Shown one piece after another: positions 26,934 to 35,252 of a stretch of 58,692 bases of DNA; within the stretch, counting starts at the first letter, position 1, and each line of letters starts with the position of its first letter. The DNA comes from Bacillota bacterium (lineage in GTDB: Bacteria > Bacillota > Clostridia > Acetivibrionales > DSM-1351). The stretch lies in NCBI GenBank assembly GCA_023398105.1, contig JAEWST010000063.1, positions 1 to 58,692 of the forward strand, written 5' to 3'. The notes below the pieces were generated by a model. That model did not search any database. It worked only from the letters and a program-made list of their open reading frames with translations, and had not been told where the DNA came from. A program made the position numbers and the translations under genes.

Positions 26934-27021
26934 CTACTATTCAGCCGCTTAAAATTAACCTAGTCTATGTGTATTCAAACTTATCAATGGTTTGTTGCCA
27001 AAATAATTGCTAGAATTAGTA
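26934..27021 (-). repeat. Dispersed hairpin repeat family, copy B (downstream of araA)
   Basis: About 88 bases that recur nearly unchanged after araD (28011-28103), in the same orientation. The shared core on the plus strand is ACTTATCAATGGTTTGTTGC, then TAATTGCTAGAATTAGTA. On the minus strand it aligns with copies D and E (GGCAACAAACCATTGATAA). Confidence 0.85.
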
Positions 27022-27082
27022 ATGATTCAACTCAGTGTTTTTGCTGTCGCACACATTTACCATCCATGGTTCATAGTGTGCT

Positions 27083-27106
27083 AAAACCGACATCGTGTCG
27101 GTTTTT
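27083..27106 (+). terminator. Intrinsic terminator between araA and araD
   Basis: AAAACCGACA-TCG-TGTCGGTTTT, a 10-bp perfect stem with a 3-base loop and T run. araD therefore needs its own promoter or read-through. The 377-base gap 26921-27297 holds otherwise only repeat copy B. Confidence 0.93.
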
Positions 27107-27297
27107 CAGCAATAAAACTTCGTTTCATCAACTAATTCATGCAATTATTTCTATCCCAACTGTCCATTGATAAGTATGAACACCTAATATATATAGTTTA
27201 TAAGTTATTAAAGTATGTGCTGTATATTTATATTGTCTAAGGCAGAATAGTAACGAGATAATTATGATATTCAAATAAATGGCAGGGAGGGAAAATT

Positions 27298-28008
27298 TTG
27301 CTTGAAACATTAAAAAATGAAGTTTTTGAAGCTAACTTATTACTGCCGAAGCATGGACTTGTCACTTTTACATGGGGAAATGTATCAGGTATAGACCGCC
27401 AAAAAGGGCTTGTTGTTATAAAACCCTCAGGTGTGGAATATTCAGATATGAAAGCCCAAGACATGGTTGTAGTAGACCTTGCTACAGGCAGACAAGTAGA
27501 AGGTGCTATGAAGCCTTCCTCTGACACAGCTACACATCTTGTACTGTATCGTGCATTTCCTAAAACAGGTGGTATAGTACACACGCATAGTCGGTGGGCT
27601 ACGGTGTATGCACAGGCAGGAATGGGAATTCCAGCACTGGGAACGACCCATGGGGATTATTTTTACGGTGAGATTCCATGTACACGAAGGATGACGGTGG
27701 AGGAAATAGAAGGAGAACCAGGACACTATGAATTGGAAACAGGAAATGTTATTGTAGAGACTTTTAAGAATAAAAGTGCAAATGACATTCCAGCAGTTGT
27801 TGTTCATAGCCACGGACCTTTTACTTGGGGCACAAATGCAGAAAATGCTGTCCACAATGCCGTTGTGCTTGAAGAGTTAGCTTTTATGGCATGGCATAAC
27901 CAAATGATGAACCCGCATATTAAACCAATGCAGCAGGAATTATTGGACAAGCATTATCTTCGCAAACATGGCTCAAATGCATACTATGGACAGGGGAAAA
28001 AGGATTAA
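27298..28008 (+). CDS. araD: L-ribulose-5-phosphate 4-epimerase
   Basis: A 236-residue class II aldolase-like epimerase giving D-xylulose 5-phosphate, the last step of the arabinose pathway. Motifs: LVTFTWGNVSGIDR, IKPSGVEY, the zinc ligands in GIVHTHSRWAT and HSHGPFTWG, and ALGTTHGDYFYGEIPCTR. The start is TTG 27298 with GGGAGGG (27285-27291) 6 bases upstream; no better start is present. It is separated from araBA by a terminator and is flanked on both sides by ~90-bp direct repeats (copies B and C), so it could be lost or gained by recombination. Confidence 0.95.
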   Translation: MLETLKNEVFEANLLLPKHGLVTFTWGNVSGIDRQKGLVVIKPSGVEYSDMKAQDMVVVDLATGRQVEGAMKPSSDTATHLVLYRAFPKTGGIVHTHSRWATVYAQAGMGIPALGTTHGDYFYGEIPCTRRMTVEEIEGEPGHYELETGNVIVETFKNKSANDIPAVVVHSHGPFTWGTNAENAVHNAVVLEELAFMAWHNQMMNPHIKPMQQELLDKHYLRKHGSNAYYGQGKKD

Positions 28009-28010
28009 AG

Positions 28011-28103
28011 CTATTACTATTCAGCCTAATAATATTATTAACTGAGTCTATGGGTATTCAAACTTATCAATGGTTTGTTGCTAAATAATTGCTAGAATTA
28101 GTA
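28011..28103 (-). repeat. Dispersed hairpin repeat family, copy C (downstream of araD)
   Basis: Direct repeat of copy B with ~80% or better identity by eye, starting 2 bases after the araD stop. Shared elements in order: CTATTCAGCC-like start, AGTCTATG, TATTCAAACTTATCAATGG, TTTGTTGC, TAATTGCTAGAATTAGTA. Confidence 0.85.
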
Positions 28104-28117
28104 TAGAAAAAATGCAC

Positions 28118-28157
28118 AAATAAGTATATAATATTTTATTATTGTATACTTATTTTT
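28118..28157 (+). terminator. AT-rich terminator after araD
   Basis: AAATAAGTATA pairs with TATACTTATTT across a 16-base loop and runs into TTTTTT. Confidence 0.75.
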
Positions 28158-28261
28158 TATTATATATTTTTATTTAAATAGTTTTTAAGTATACTTAATA
28201 TTAACCCGATGTACAAAGGCTATGATGATGAATAAAGTACATTGATTAAATGGAGGTTAGA

Positions 28262-29083
28262 ATGGATTTCAAAAGAGAACATTTAAAGGATTCGCAGAGA
28301 ATAGTAATTAAGGTAGGAACATCAACATTAACCTATGATACTGGCAAAATAAACTTTACTCGTATAGATAAGCTGGCTAGAATAATTTCGGATTTATCAA
28401 ACCAAGGAAAAGAAGTTATACTTGTTACTTCTGGTGCTATTGGTGTGGGTGTAGATAAGCTGAAAATGCCTGAAAGACCAAAAACAATACGAGAAAAACA
28501 GGCGGTTGCTGCCGTTGGACAATGTGAGCTGATGCATATGTATAGCAAATTCTTTTCGGAGTATGGGCATACTGTTGCACAAATTTTGTTGACTAGAGAT
28601 ATAATGAGTGATGAGCATTGCCGTGAGAACGTAGTAAATACATTTGAAACATTGCTTGAAAAAGGGATAGTTCCAATTGTAAATGAAAATGATTCTGTAT
28701 CCATTGTTGAATTAAAGGTAGGACAAAAAGACACTTTCAGTGAGAATGACACTTTGTCAGCTCTTGTTGCTAAGCTGATAGAGGCAGATTTGTTAATTAT
28801 TTTATCTGATATTGATGGCTTTTTTGACTCAGACCCAAGAAAAAATCCAGACTCAAAAATGCTTTCAATTATTAAGGAAATTACTCCGGATATTGAACTT
28901 TGTGCAGAAGGTGCTGGCACAAAGAGAGGCACAGGAGGAATGGTCACAAAGCTTAAAGCTGCAAAAATTGCAACAAAATCAGGAGTAAATGTAGTTTTAA
29001 CAAATGGCAGTAACCCAGAAATTATTATGGATATAATTAATGGCCAGGATCTTGGCACAATTTTTGTTGGTAAGGGTAAGTAG
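28262..29083 (+). CDS. proB: Glutamate 5-kinase
   Basis: Glutamate 5-kinase, 273 residues, first step of proline synthesis. Motifs: IVIKVGTSTLTY, VTSGAIGVG, QKQAVAAVGQ-like REKQAVAAVGQCELM, VPIVNENDSVS, FSENDTLSALVA and GTGGMVTKLKAA. It lacks the C-terminal PUA domain of E. coli ProB, which is normal for this shorter class. ATG 28262 is set by GGAGG 5 bases upstream; the ATG at 28250 overlaps that site. proA is not adjacent in this window, unlike in most genomes. A structured repeat starts at the base after the stop. Confidence 0.95.
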   Translation: MDFKREHLKDSQRIVIKVGTSTLTYDTGKINFTRIDKLARIISDLSNQGKEVILVTSGAIGVGVDKLKMPERPKTIREKQAVAAVGQCELMHMYSKFFSEYGHTVAQILLTRDIMSDEHCRENVVNTFETLLEKGIVPIVNENDSVSIVELKVGQKDTFSENDTLSALVAKLIEADLLIILSDIDGFFDSDPRKNPDSKMLSIIKEITPDIELCAEGAGTKRGTGGMVTKLKAAKIATKSGVNVVLTNGSNPEIIMDIINGQDLGTIFVGKGK

Positions 29084-29147
29084 ATATAACGAGGCAAGAA
29101 AATGTCCCCCCACTTCTATAAGTGGCGGGTATCACTTTGGATATAAT
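29084..29147 (+). repeat. Structured dispersed repeat, copy 2 (abuts the proB stop codon)
   Basis: Nearly identical to 14204-14267: ATATAACGAGGCAAGAAAAT, the C-run, CACTT-CTAT-AAGTG, GGCGGGTA, CACTTTGG, TATAA. Again it begins exactly at the stop codon and lies just before a terminator. Confidence 0.75.
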
Positions 29148-29153
29148 AAACTC

Positions 29154-29210
29154 AAAAAAAGTGTACAGGGATTGTTAGATTAAAAATCTTTAACTCTCTG
29201 TACACTTTTT
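29154..29210. terminator. Bidirectional terminator between proB and the PBP gene
   Basis: AAAAAAAGTGTACAG (29154-29168) and CTGTACACTTTTT (29198-29210) form the stem with an inner GTTAGA/TCTTTAAC hairpin. A-run and T-run on opposite sides make it usable for both convergent genes. Confidence 0.85.
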
Positions 29211-29237
29211 ATTTGTATTTTAGTAATACTGGCTGAT

Positions 29238-31736
29238 TCATGGAAGAACATCTAATTCCTCATCTGGTATGCTAGGAAACAAAGGATTATCTAGTATGAA
29301 ATCCTGACCAACTTGATGAGAGTCTGTATTAGCACCTTGTTCTGAGTTAGGCGTTGGTCCTACAATACTAGATGCACTGTGGATTGTACAATATTCACCT
29401 TGAGGAAGTTCATATATCCAATCCTTAATCTTTGATACTAGAGATGGATCTTTAGGTAGATAAGGAATAGGTCTTTGAATAAATACGCGTTCTTGTACTA
29501 CCGAAGCAGGGCAATGTTCATTTGCCAATAAAGGTCTGCCGTATATGTCTTTGCAAGTAGTATCTACTTTTGCCAGCACATGGACATCGCAGGTGTCTTT
29601 TGGCTCTGTACCTTTAGCAAAATATTCTGTTCTTATTGCATTTCCTCTAGGGTCTTTACTACAATGTTCACCTGGTAATTTTCCAGAATATATGCAGATA
29701 GATTTCTTTACTATTCCCTCAGGTTGCTTGAAGTCTTTAACCTCTAAATCAGCATGTATTCTATTCATAATTTTATTCCACATTTTTAATGATTGACTAT
29801 ACTCAGAGGATTTTAATGATTTTGGATTATTGTAGCCATACCATGTAGCACCTACGTAATAAGGTGAATATCCAACAAACCATTTGTCGTAATTATCATT
29901 TGTTGTACCTGTTTTTCCTGCTGTTGGTATAACTTTTCCTGCTGAATTTTTAACAGTTCCTAGTCCTCCTGAAGCAGCTGTACCAGAAGTAACAACATCC
30001 CTCATCATATTAGTCATAAGAAATGCGGTTGTTTCTTTGTATGCAATATTCTTTTTCTGAGTTTGTGTTTTATCAAGTATTACATTACCACTTTCATCAG
30101 TTACCTTTGTATAAGAGATTGGTTCAAGATAAATACCATCATGGACAAAGGGAACATATGCGGAGGCCATAATTAATGGATTTACACCTTCATTAAGACC
30201 GCCGAGAGCCATGGAAACATATCCTTCTTTTGACCTGTCAATATTTACTTTTTTTAGGTATTCGATTGATTTTTGAGCACCTAAATAATCCATAAAAACT
30301 TTCGCCGCTACAACATTAATAGAGCTTCTGATACCGCTTCTTATTGTAGAAAGACCTCTATAGCCTAATTCGGAATTCTTAGGGTATGGAGTAGTTGGGT
30401 TTTGTGGATCAAGATAAATTGGAACATCATCTACAACAGTTGCTGGCGTTATTAAGCCTAAGTCTATTGCAGGTCCATAAACAGCTATTGGCTTAAAGCT
30501 TGAACCAGGCTGTCTTTTCATTGAAGTAGCTCTATTAAGAGTAAAATTGCCCTTTTTATGACCATATGCACCATACATACCACGGATTTGACCATTAGAA
30601 GGATCTAAAATAAGCATTGCAGCTTGAGCCTGCATGTCAGGATTACTAATTTTTTTATTTACAGGAAAATTTTCGATGTTTGTAAACTCTTCATTCATTA
30701 CCTTCTGAATTTTTGTATCTTGAGTTGTATAAATTTTCAAGCCGCTATTGTAAATTTTTATATTTGCAGCATCACTTGAAATATTGTACTTTTCCATTAA
30801 ATCCTTCTGTACTTGAGTAAGAACATAATCAACGAAATAACTCTGAACATTATTAAGAGAAACATTCTCATCGGTATTTTGCTTGTAGATTTTCAGTTCT
30901 TCTGCAATGGCTTCATTATACTCGTTTTGTGTAATTTTTCCTTGAGCTAGCATTGCTTGTAAAATAATTTCTTGACGTTCCTTGTTTCTTCTTTTATTAT
31001 TTTCACCCAAGGTAGGATCATAATACCCAGGAGATTTTGTAACACCTGCGATACTTGCACATTCGGCAAGGGATAAGTCCTTTACATCCTTATTAAAGAA
31101 CTTTTTTGCAGCAGCCTGTACGCCATAACAGCCAGAACCTGTAGTAATGCGATTCATGTAATTATCAAGAATTTGGTCTTTTGATAGATTTCTTTCCAGC
31201 TGAATTGCTTGCCAAGCTTCCTGTACTTTTCTTTTTATAGTAGTATCTTCATTGCCTGTAATATTTTTAACTAATTGTTGAGTAATAGTACTACCACCAA
31301 AGGATGCATCTCCGAAATGAACTATATAACTAATAGCAGCTTTTACGAATCTTTTGCTGTCAACGCCGCCATGATTATAGAAATTTTTATCCTCTATAGC
31401 AATAAATGCGTTTCTCAAATTATCAGGAATTTCTGAATGGACAACTACAACTCTGTTCTCACTGCCTTTTATTTGAGCTATCTCATTACTTTCGTTGTCG
31501 TATATAAAAGACGTAAGTTTAGTTAATTCAAGTTGATTAGGAGTTATAGCATCAGCACTTTTTAAATAACCGAGACAAGCACCTCCTAATATACCTGCAA
31601 AAGTGCAGCCTATTGAAATAAAGATAACAACTACTGTTTTCAAAACAGCTAGAGCAAATTTAGAGTAGGTGCTTTTTTTCTTTGTCTTCTTTTTTTGCTC
31701 ATTTCTGCCTGAAGCAGTACTTTCATTAGATTTCAT
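29238..31736 (-). CDS. Class A penicillin-binding protein (PBP1A)
   Basis: An 832-residue bifunctional murein synthase. A lysine-rich cytoplasmic tail precedes one transmembrane helix (about residues 27-52). The glycosyltransferase domain has EDKNFYNHGGVD (catalytic Glu), GGSTITQQLVKN and LERNLSKDQILDNYMN. The transpeptidase has SSFK (SxxK, after RQPG), SIN (SxN) and KTGTTND (KTG). The C-terminal extension contains Cys-rich repeats (GEHCSKD; NEHCPAS; GEYCTIH). The ATG has GGAGG 7 bases upstream. Upstream of it, bactofilin and an M23 peptidase are encoded on the same strand, making an envelope cluster. It is required for peptidoglycan polymerisation at the cell surface. Confidence 0.97.
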   Translation of the reverse strand: MKSNESTASGRNEQKKKTKKKSTYSKFALAVLKTVVVIFISIGCTFAGILGGACLGYLKSADAITPNQLELTKLTSFIYDNESNEIAQIKGSENRVVVVHSEIPDNLRNAFIAIEDKNFYNHGGVDSKRFVKAAISYIVHFGDASFGGSTITQQLVKNITGNEDTTIKRKVQEAWQAIQLERNLSKDQILDNYMNRITTGSGCYGVQAAAKKFFNKDVKDLSLAECASIAGVTKSPGYYDPTLGENNKRRNKERQEIILQAMLAQGKITQNEYNEAIAEELKIYKQNTDENVSLNNVQSYFVDYVLTQVQKDLMEKYNISSDAANIKIYNSGLKIYTTQDTKIQKVMNEEFTNIENFPVNKKISNPDMQAQAAMLILDPSNGQIRGMYGAYGHKKGNFTLNRATSMKRQPGSSFKPIAVYGPAIDLGLITPATVVDDVPIYLDPQNPTTPYPKNSELGYRGLSTIRSGIRSSINVVAAKVFMDYLGAQKSIEYLKKVNIDRSKEGYVSMALGGLNEGVNPLIMASAYVPFVHDGIYLEPISYTKVTDESGNVILDKTQTQKKNIAYKETTAFLMTNMMRDVVTSGTAASGGLGTVKNSAGKVIPTAGKTGTTNDNYDKWFVGYSPYYVGATWYGYNNPKSLKSSEYSQSLKMWNKIMNRIHADLEVKDFKQPEGIVKKSICIYSGKLPGEHCSKDPRGNAIRTEYFAKGTEPKDTCDVHVLAKVDTTCKDIYGRPLLANEHCPASVVQERVFIQRPIPYLPKDPSLVSKIKDWIYELPQGEYCTIHSASSIVGPTPNSEQGANTDSHQVGQDFILDNPLFPSIPDEELDVLP

Positions 31737-31897
31737 ACATAACCTCCATAAACCAAAATCACAAAATATATAAGTTGAGTATCTCCCTATGCGAGTTAGT
31801 GAAAATAGGAAATAATAATTATTTGTCTAGGACATTATATCACAAATAGATGGTATGTGTATAATTTTTACTAAATGTAGAATAGAGTACATACACA

Positions 31898-31937
31898 AAA
31901 ATACTCCATTTCATATTGCATTTGAAATGGAGTATTT
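31898..31937 (-). terminator. Terminator after the bactofilin gene
   Basis: A 15-bp perfect stem (AAATACTCCATTTCA / TGAAATGGAGTATTT) with a 9-base loop. On the minus strand it continues into a T run, ending the M23-bactofilin unit. Confidence 0.88.
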
Positions 31938-31958
31938 CAAGACACTTATTAATACAAA

Positions 31959-32390
31959 CTACATTTCAGTTTGTCCTTCGTCAATAATGGAACTTTTCTT
32001 ATAATCTTTCTTTTTACCCATCAACAATGACTTGGAAGTCTGGTTTTCAAGCATTTTACAATTTCCTTCAAATAAACTGCCTTCGTCACAGATAAAGGAC
32101 TTTACTTGGATATCCCCCATCAATTTTGCTGTGGATAAAAGTTTAAGCAGACCTGAAGAGGAAACATCTCCGTCAATGCTACCTGCAACATGTATATTTG
32201 ATGCAGTTACATTACCTTTAATGCTAGCAGCTTCACCTATAAAAAGGTCGCCTTGAACAGAAATATTTCCTGTTAATTTGCCGTCTATTCTTATAATTCC
32301 TTTAGAATTAATATCGCCTATTAATTCTGTATTTGAACCAATTAAGGTATCAAAGGTTGCTTTTTCAAAATCCGTTTGCCTATTAAACAA
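31959..32390 (-). CDS. Bactofilin (polymer-forming cytoskeletal protein)
   Basis: A 143-residue bactofilin. The core (residues ~15-110) is a right-handed beta-helix with repeated G-hydrophobic turns: TELIGDINSKGIIRIDGKL, GNISVQGDLFIGEAASIKG, NVTASNIHVAGSIDGDV. The charged C-terminal tail is disordered. Bactofilins self-assemble on the membrane and place cell-wall enzymes. The start is TTG 32390, 7 bases after GGGAGGA. It follows an M23 peptidase gene on the same strand, the pairing known from curved or helical bacteria where the two work together on cell shape. Confidence 0.92.
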   Translation of the reverse strand: MFNRQTDFEKATFDTLIGSNTELIGDINSKGIIRIDGKLTGNISVQGDLFIGEAASIKGNVTASNIHVAGSIDGDVSSSGLLKLLSTAKLMGDIQVKSFICDEGSLFEGNCKMLENQTSKSLLMGKKKDYKKSSIIDEGQTEM

Positions 32391-32444
32391 TGTCTTTCCT
32401 CCCTTAAATATTTATATTTAAATCAAATTAATCCTGTCTAATTA

Positions 32445-32492
32445 AACTTTCCTACATAAAAGCTATCGGTACATAAACACTTATCAAGAGCT
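32445..32492 (-). repeat. Dispersed hairpin repeat family, copy F
   Basis: Minus strand reads TTGATAAGTGTTTATGTACC, then GATAGCTTTTATGTAGGAAA, then GTT. It shares the TTGATAAGT and CGATAG...TATGTAGGAAAGTT elements with the other copies. It lies between the M23 and bactofilin genes. Confidence 0.6.
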
Positions 32493-32496
32493 ATGT

Positions 32497-33447
32497 TTAT
32501 TTTGCTAAGCTAAAATCAACATACTCAGTTGGGTCAACGGGAATATTATTAACTCTGATTTCAAAATGCAGATGAGGTCCTGTACTTAAGCCTGTACTGC
32601 CCACTAATGCTATTTTTTGACCTTTTTGTATATTATCACCTTTATTTGCTAATAGCTTTGAAGCGTGGGCATATAATGTATGATAGCCATTTCCATGGTT
32701 TATTATAACATTGTAACCATATCCTTTAGAATATCCTGAGTATTCAACTTTGCCTGAAGCGGATGCCAATATTGGATCGCCACTGGAAGAGGATATATCA
32801 ACACCGTCATGTGCCAAATATACCTTTTTTATAGGGTGTTTTCTCATACCAAATGGAGAACAGATTTTTCCAGGAGAAGGAATCAATGTTGGAATAGCAC
32901 TAACTACCTTTTCAAGTTTTTCTTTTGAAAGATTAAGCTCTGCCAGTAATTGTTCATCTGAATTAAAGTTTTTATTTAATTGCTCTACAACACTATTTAG
33001 TTTGATTAAATCTAAGCCTGCTTGGCTTGTGCTCTTGCTTTTGGCAGTAGAACCTCGATTAGATTTAGTCATATAATTGTCGGCTATTTGCTTGTACATC
33101 TTAGTAAACTCATTTATTTTTTCTTTACTGGCTACAGCACTGGATTGCAGGGCTTTAATTTGATTGTTGCTCGCTGTCAACACTTCATTTTGTTCAAGAA
33201 GTGAAAGTGATAAGCTTTGTATCTGCTGTTGTAAGTCTTCCTTGCTCAATTCTTTAGCTTGTACCTTGCTCTCAGATAAATTAATCAGATATGCTGAAAA
33301 CGATACTGAACTAACTAAAAGCAATGTTGCTAATAATTTTGCTAATGGTGCTTTAATGGAATACTTCTTGACACAATCGTTACTATTTGGAATTATAACT
33401 ATTGAGTAGGTCTTATTTAGTTTTTTTATAATACTTGATAAATTCAT
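32497..33447 (-). CDS. Membrane-anchored M23 metallopeptidase
   Basis: A 316-residue protein with a short cytoplasmic part, one transmembrane helix (~residues 34-56, APLAKLLATLLLVSSVSFSA), a coiled coil (residues ~65-190), and a C-terminal LytM/M23 domain. The zinc ligands are visible in HDGVD (H..D) and PHLHFE (HxH), with SPFGMRKHP at the domain start and GYHTLYAHAS, so it should be an active endopeptidase. The ATG at 33447 has GGTGG upstream. The gene is followed by bactofilin on the same strand. Likely job: localised cross-link cleavage in cell-shape control. Confidence 0.93.
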   Translation of the reverse strand: MNLSSIIKKLNKTYSIVIIPNSNDCVKKYSIKAPLAKLLATLLLVSSVSFSAYLINLSESKVQAKELSKEDLQQQIQSLSLSLLEQNEVLTASNNQIKALQSSAVASKEKINEFTKMYKQIADNYMTKSNRGSTAKSKSTSQAGLDLIKLNSVVEQLNKNFNSDEQLLAELNLSKEKLEKVVSAIPTLIPSPGKICSPFGMRKHPIKKVYLAHDGVDISSSSGDPILASASGKVEYSGYSKGYGYNVIINHGNGYHTLYAHASKLLANKGDNIQKGQKIALVGSTGLSTGPHLHFEIRVNNIPVDPTEYVDFSLAK

Positions 33448-33887
33448 TAGTAAATACCACCGTTCTTTATTTACAATTTTTATATTTAATACTATATTTG
33501 TAGTATATCTAATTTTTCATATTAGATAACAGTCTAACACAAAAATATCATATTAAAAAATTTAGCACACAGTTAATTAGGGCTTAGGCCTTTTGGGGAA
33601 ATTAATCCATTGTATTTTAACCAATAATTTAGTTTTTATGAATTATACATTTAGAAGTTTTAAGTCCCAAACCATAGTGTAAGCTATCAGTCAGTAGTAA
33701 TTGACTGCATTAATAGTAGTATAGGAAAATATAGAAAAATGAGCATAACTAAAAAAGTTTCTAAAAAAATAAAAAATCATACTTTCTTTATAACATTATT
33801 GAAATAATGTTGCAATACTTTTTGCAAAATTAGAATTTAAGTTTTTTTATTTGGTTAATATTTAGACACTTAATATAGTTTATTAAG

Positions 33888-33922
33888 ACAACTTTCCTAC
33901 TTAAAAAGATATCGGTTCACAG
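33888..33922 (-). repeat. Dispersed hairpin repeat family, copy G (partial)
   Basis: Plus strand AACTTTCCTACTTAAAAAG then ATATCGG matches the right end of copies A and F in reverse orientation. Confidence 0.5.
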
Positions 33923-34085
33923 GATGAATATATTCGGTAAAAACATGAAAACTAATTTTGTGGAAGGTTTATTTTTAAAGATTAGGTGCTACACATAAAT
34001 ATTTGAATACAAACGCAATAAAAAAGCATTTATGTTGCTTAAAGATAATGGAGATTAGCTTAAATATAGATTTATTAATCAGAAA

Positions 34086-34265
34086 CAACTTTCGCAGTTG
34101 ATTATACTGATTAAAGCCTAGTAATATAAGGTGTGGTAGCATTATCAATGAAGTTGGGTTAGAAATAATTGCATGAATCATTACTAATTCTAGCAAATAT
34201 TTCGGCAACAAACCATTGATAATTCTACCGCACCAATAGATTTTTATGTGCGAAAGTTGATTCGG
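34086..34265 (+). repeat. Miniature-element-like sequence containing repeat copy D
   Basis: CAACTTTCGCA (34086-34096) and TGCGAAAGTTG (34249-34259) are perfect 11-bp inverted termini about 150 bases apart. The right part (34171-34265) is copy D of the dispersed family: ATCATTACTAATTCTAGCAA, then GGCAACAAACCATTGATAA, then the CGCAC...GTGCG hairpin. This is the only copy where both ends can be recognised. Confidence 0.55.
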
Positions 34266-34305
34266 ATATTAAATATTAAAAAAATATTTGGAAAATAAAG
34301 GTTTA

Positions 34306-34395
34306 ATTACATATATATGTGGAATACTTATAATAACGGCAAACTGATTCAATTAATACACTGAGATTTGTCCCTTACGAGGGACACTTTTTTTT
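34306..34395 (+). ncRNA. Candidate small RNA (promoter plus terminator, no ORF)
   Basis: ATTACA (34306-34311), 17-base spacer, TATAAT (34329-34334), then ~35 bases later the terminator GTCCCT-TACG-AGGGAC followed by ten Ts less two (34370-34395). The transcript would be ~55 bases with no reading frame. It may be only the tail of a longer transcript. Low confidence. Confidence 0.35.
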
Positions 34396-34441
34396 GGAAT
34401 TTTAATATTTATATAATTTTATATAATTTTATATAAATATT

Positions 34442-34471
34442 AAAGGAGCAACTAGTAGTTGCCCCTTTTTG
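34442..34471. terminator. Terminator downstream of the small membrane protein gene
   Basis: AAAGG(A)GCAACTA / TAGTTGC(C)CCTTT stem. A-rich and T-rich ends make it usable from either strand; on the minus strand it ends the gene at 34504. Confidence 0.75.
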
Positions 34472-34503
34472 TAGATTATATTTATGATTTTAGTAAAAAG
34501 AAA

Positions 34504-34863
34504 TTACATTGACCTTCCAGGAATGATTGCATCTACAATACCATAAACTACAGCACCAATTAAGGCACCAAAGAGTGTTATATTGTATCCTGGAATAAAA
34601 AACTTTATAGAGTATATGATAGCAGCAGCTAATATAAAACCAGAAATTCCTCTTCCAAATGGAGCAGCATTGATTCCTGAAATCATATTTACAAGCAAAT
34701 CTAAAACGGCAAGAACAACAGCGGCAATTGCAAGTGAAAACCATGATGAAATTGAAAAACCAGGTGTAAAAAAGGATGTTATTGCTAAAACTACTGCACC
34801 GACAGCCAGGCGCAATAAAAACTGTACAATACTGGATCGTTCCCTATGCTCAACTTTTTCCAT
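34504..34863 (-). CDS. Phage holin family / YvlD-like four-helix membrane protein
   Basis: A 119-residue membrane protein with four hydrophobic segments: residues ~14-34 (LRLAVGAVVLAITSFF), ~42-60, ~72-92 and ~95-113 (LFGALIGAVVYGIVDAIIPG). The pattern matches the phage_holin_4_2/YvlD group, which despite the name is a chromosomal membrane family of unknown function in Firmicutes; B. subtilis YvlD is in an envelope-stress operon. The ATG has AAAGGA 10 bases upstream. No phage genes surround it, so a lysis role is unlikely. Confidence 0.8.
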   Translation of the reverse strand: MEKVEHRERSSIVQFLLRLAVGAVVLAITSFFTPGFSISSWFSLAIAAVVLAVLDLLVNMISGINAAPFGRGISGFILAAAIIYSIKFFIPGYNITLFGALIGAVVYGIVDAIIPGRSM

Positions 34864-35252
34864 AGTAAATTATCCTTTCTTGTTAGAGATATTTTAACTA
34901 CAGTATATTTTTCTCTTTATTCATAATAATATTCTGATAAGTTTTGGAAGGTTATATGTCTTAAGTATTTTTCTTTATTGAAATGAAAAAAATTTTATAA
35001 AGCAATTTTATATTTTCAATAATTAGAGGTAATTATGCATTAGGATAATAAAAAGTGCAAACAATATAATCATAAAAATATAGGAAGGAGAGAGTTACGT
35101 AAAATTTTTAAGAAAGTTAACGATAATATATTGTCTCTATAGTTTGAGTTTTAAGCATAAGATTGGCACAAAGTTTGTTTCTTTGAGCTTATATTAGGCA
35201 AAGACTTTAAACCATAATTGGCTTTAGTAAATATTTGCGTAGCGACATTATT
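34864..35252. other. Intergenic region between the divergent membrane-protein and ferritin-like genes
   Basis: No gene supported. An isolated strong GGAAGGAGAG at 35082-35091 is followed by GTA AAA TTT and a 32-codon open frame without a valid start codon, possibly a small gene that lost its start. Otherwise AT-rich sequence that must hold both promoters. Confidence 0.35.

Larger units (their letters stand above)
33448..34503. other. 1-kb gene-free region with repeats, a possible small RNA and two terminators
   Basis: I see no convincing protein gene; the minus frame 33975-34211 spans a repeat element and lacks a ribosome binding site. Contents in order: repeat copy G (33888-33922), a miniature-element-like inverted repeat pair (34086-34259) that includes copy D, a promoter-like pair (34306-34334), and terminators at 34370-34395 and 34442-34471. 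Confidence 0.6.

Noticed and set aside
26967..27170. 67-codon plus-strand frame after araA
   Set aside because: Lies across repeat copy B and a strong intrinsic terminator; no ribosome binding site.
28333..29097. 254-codon minus-strand frame opposite proB
   Set aside because: Mirror frame of a clear proB; composition rich in Ser/Ile/Phe as expected for an antisense shadow, and no ribosome binding site.
33975..34211. 78-codon minus-strand frame in the 1-kb gap
   Set aside because: Runs through the MITE-like repeat; no ribosome binding site and low-complexity hydrophobic composition.
34490..34744. 84-codon Cys-rich minus-strand frame
   Set aside because: Out-of-frame shadow of the four-helix membrane protein gene at 34504-34863.
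34504..34863. Phage lysis holin
   Set aside because: No endolysin or other phage genes nearby and the YvlD-like family is chromosomal; the name comes only from the Pfam label.
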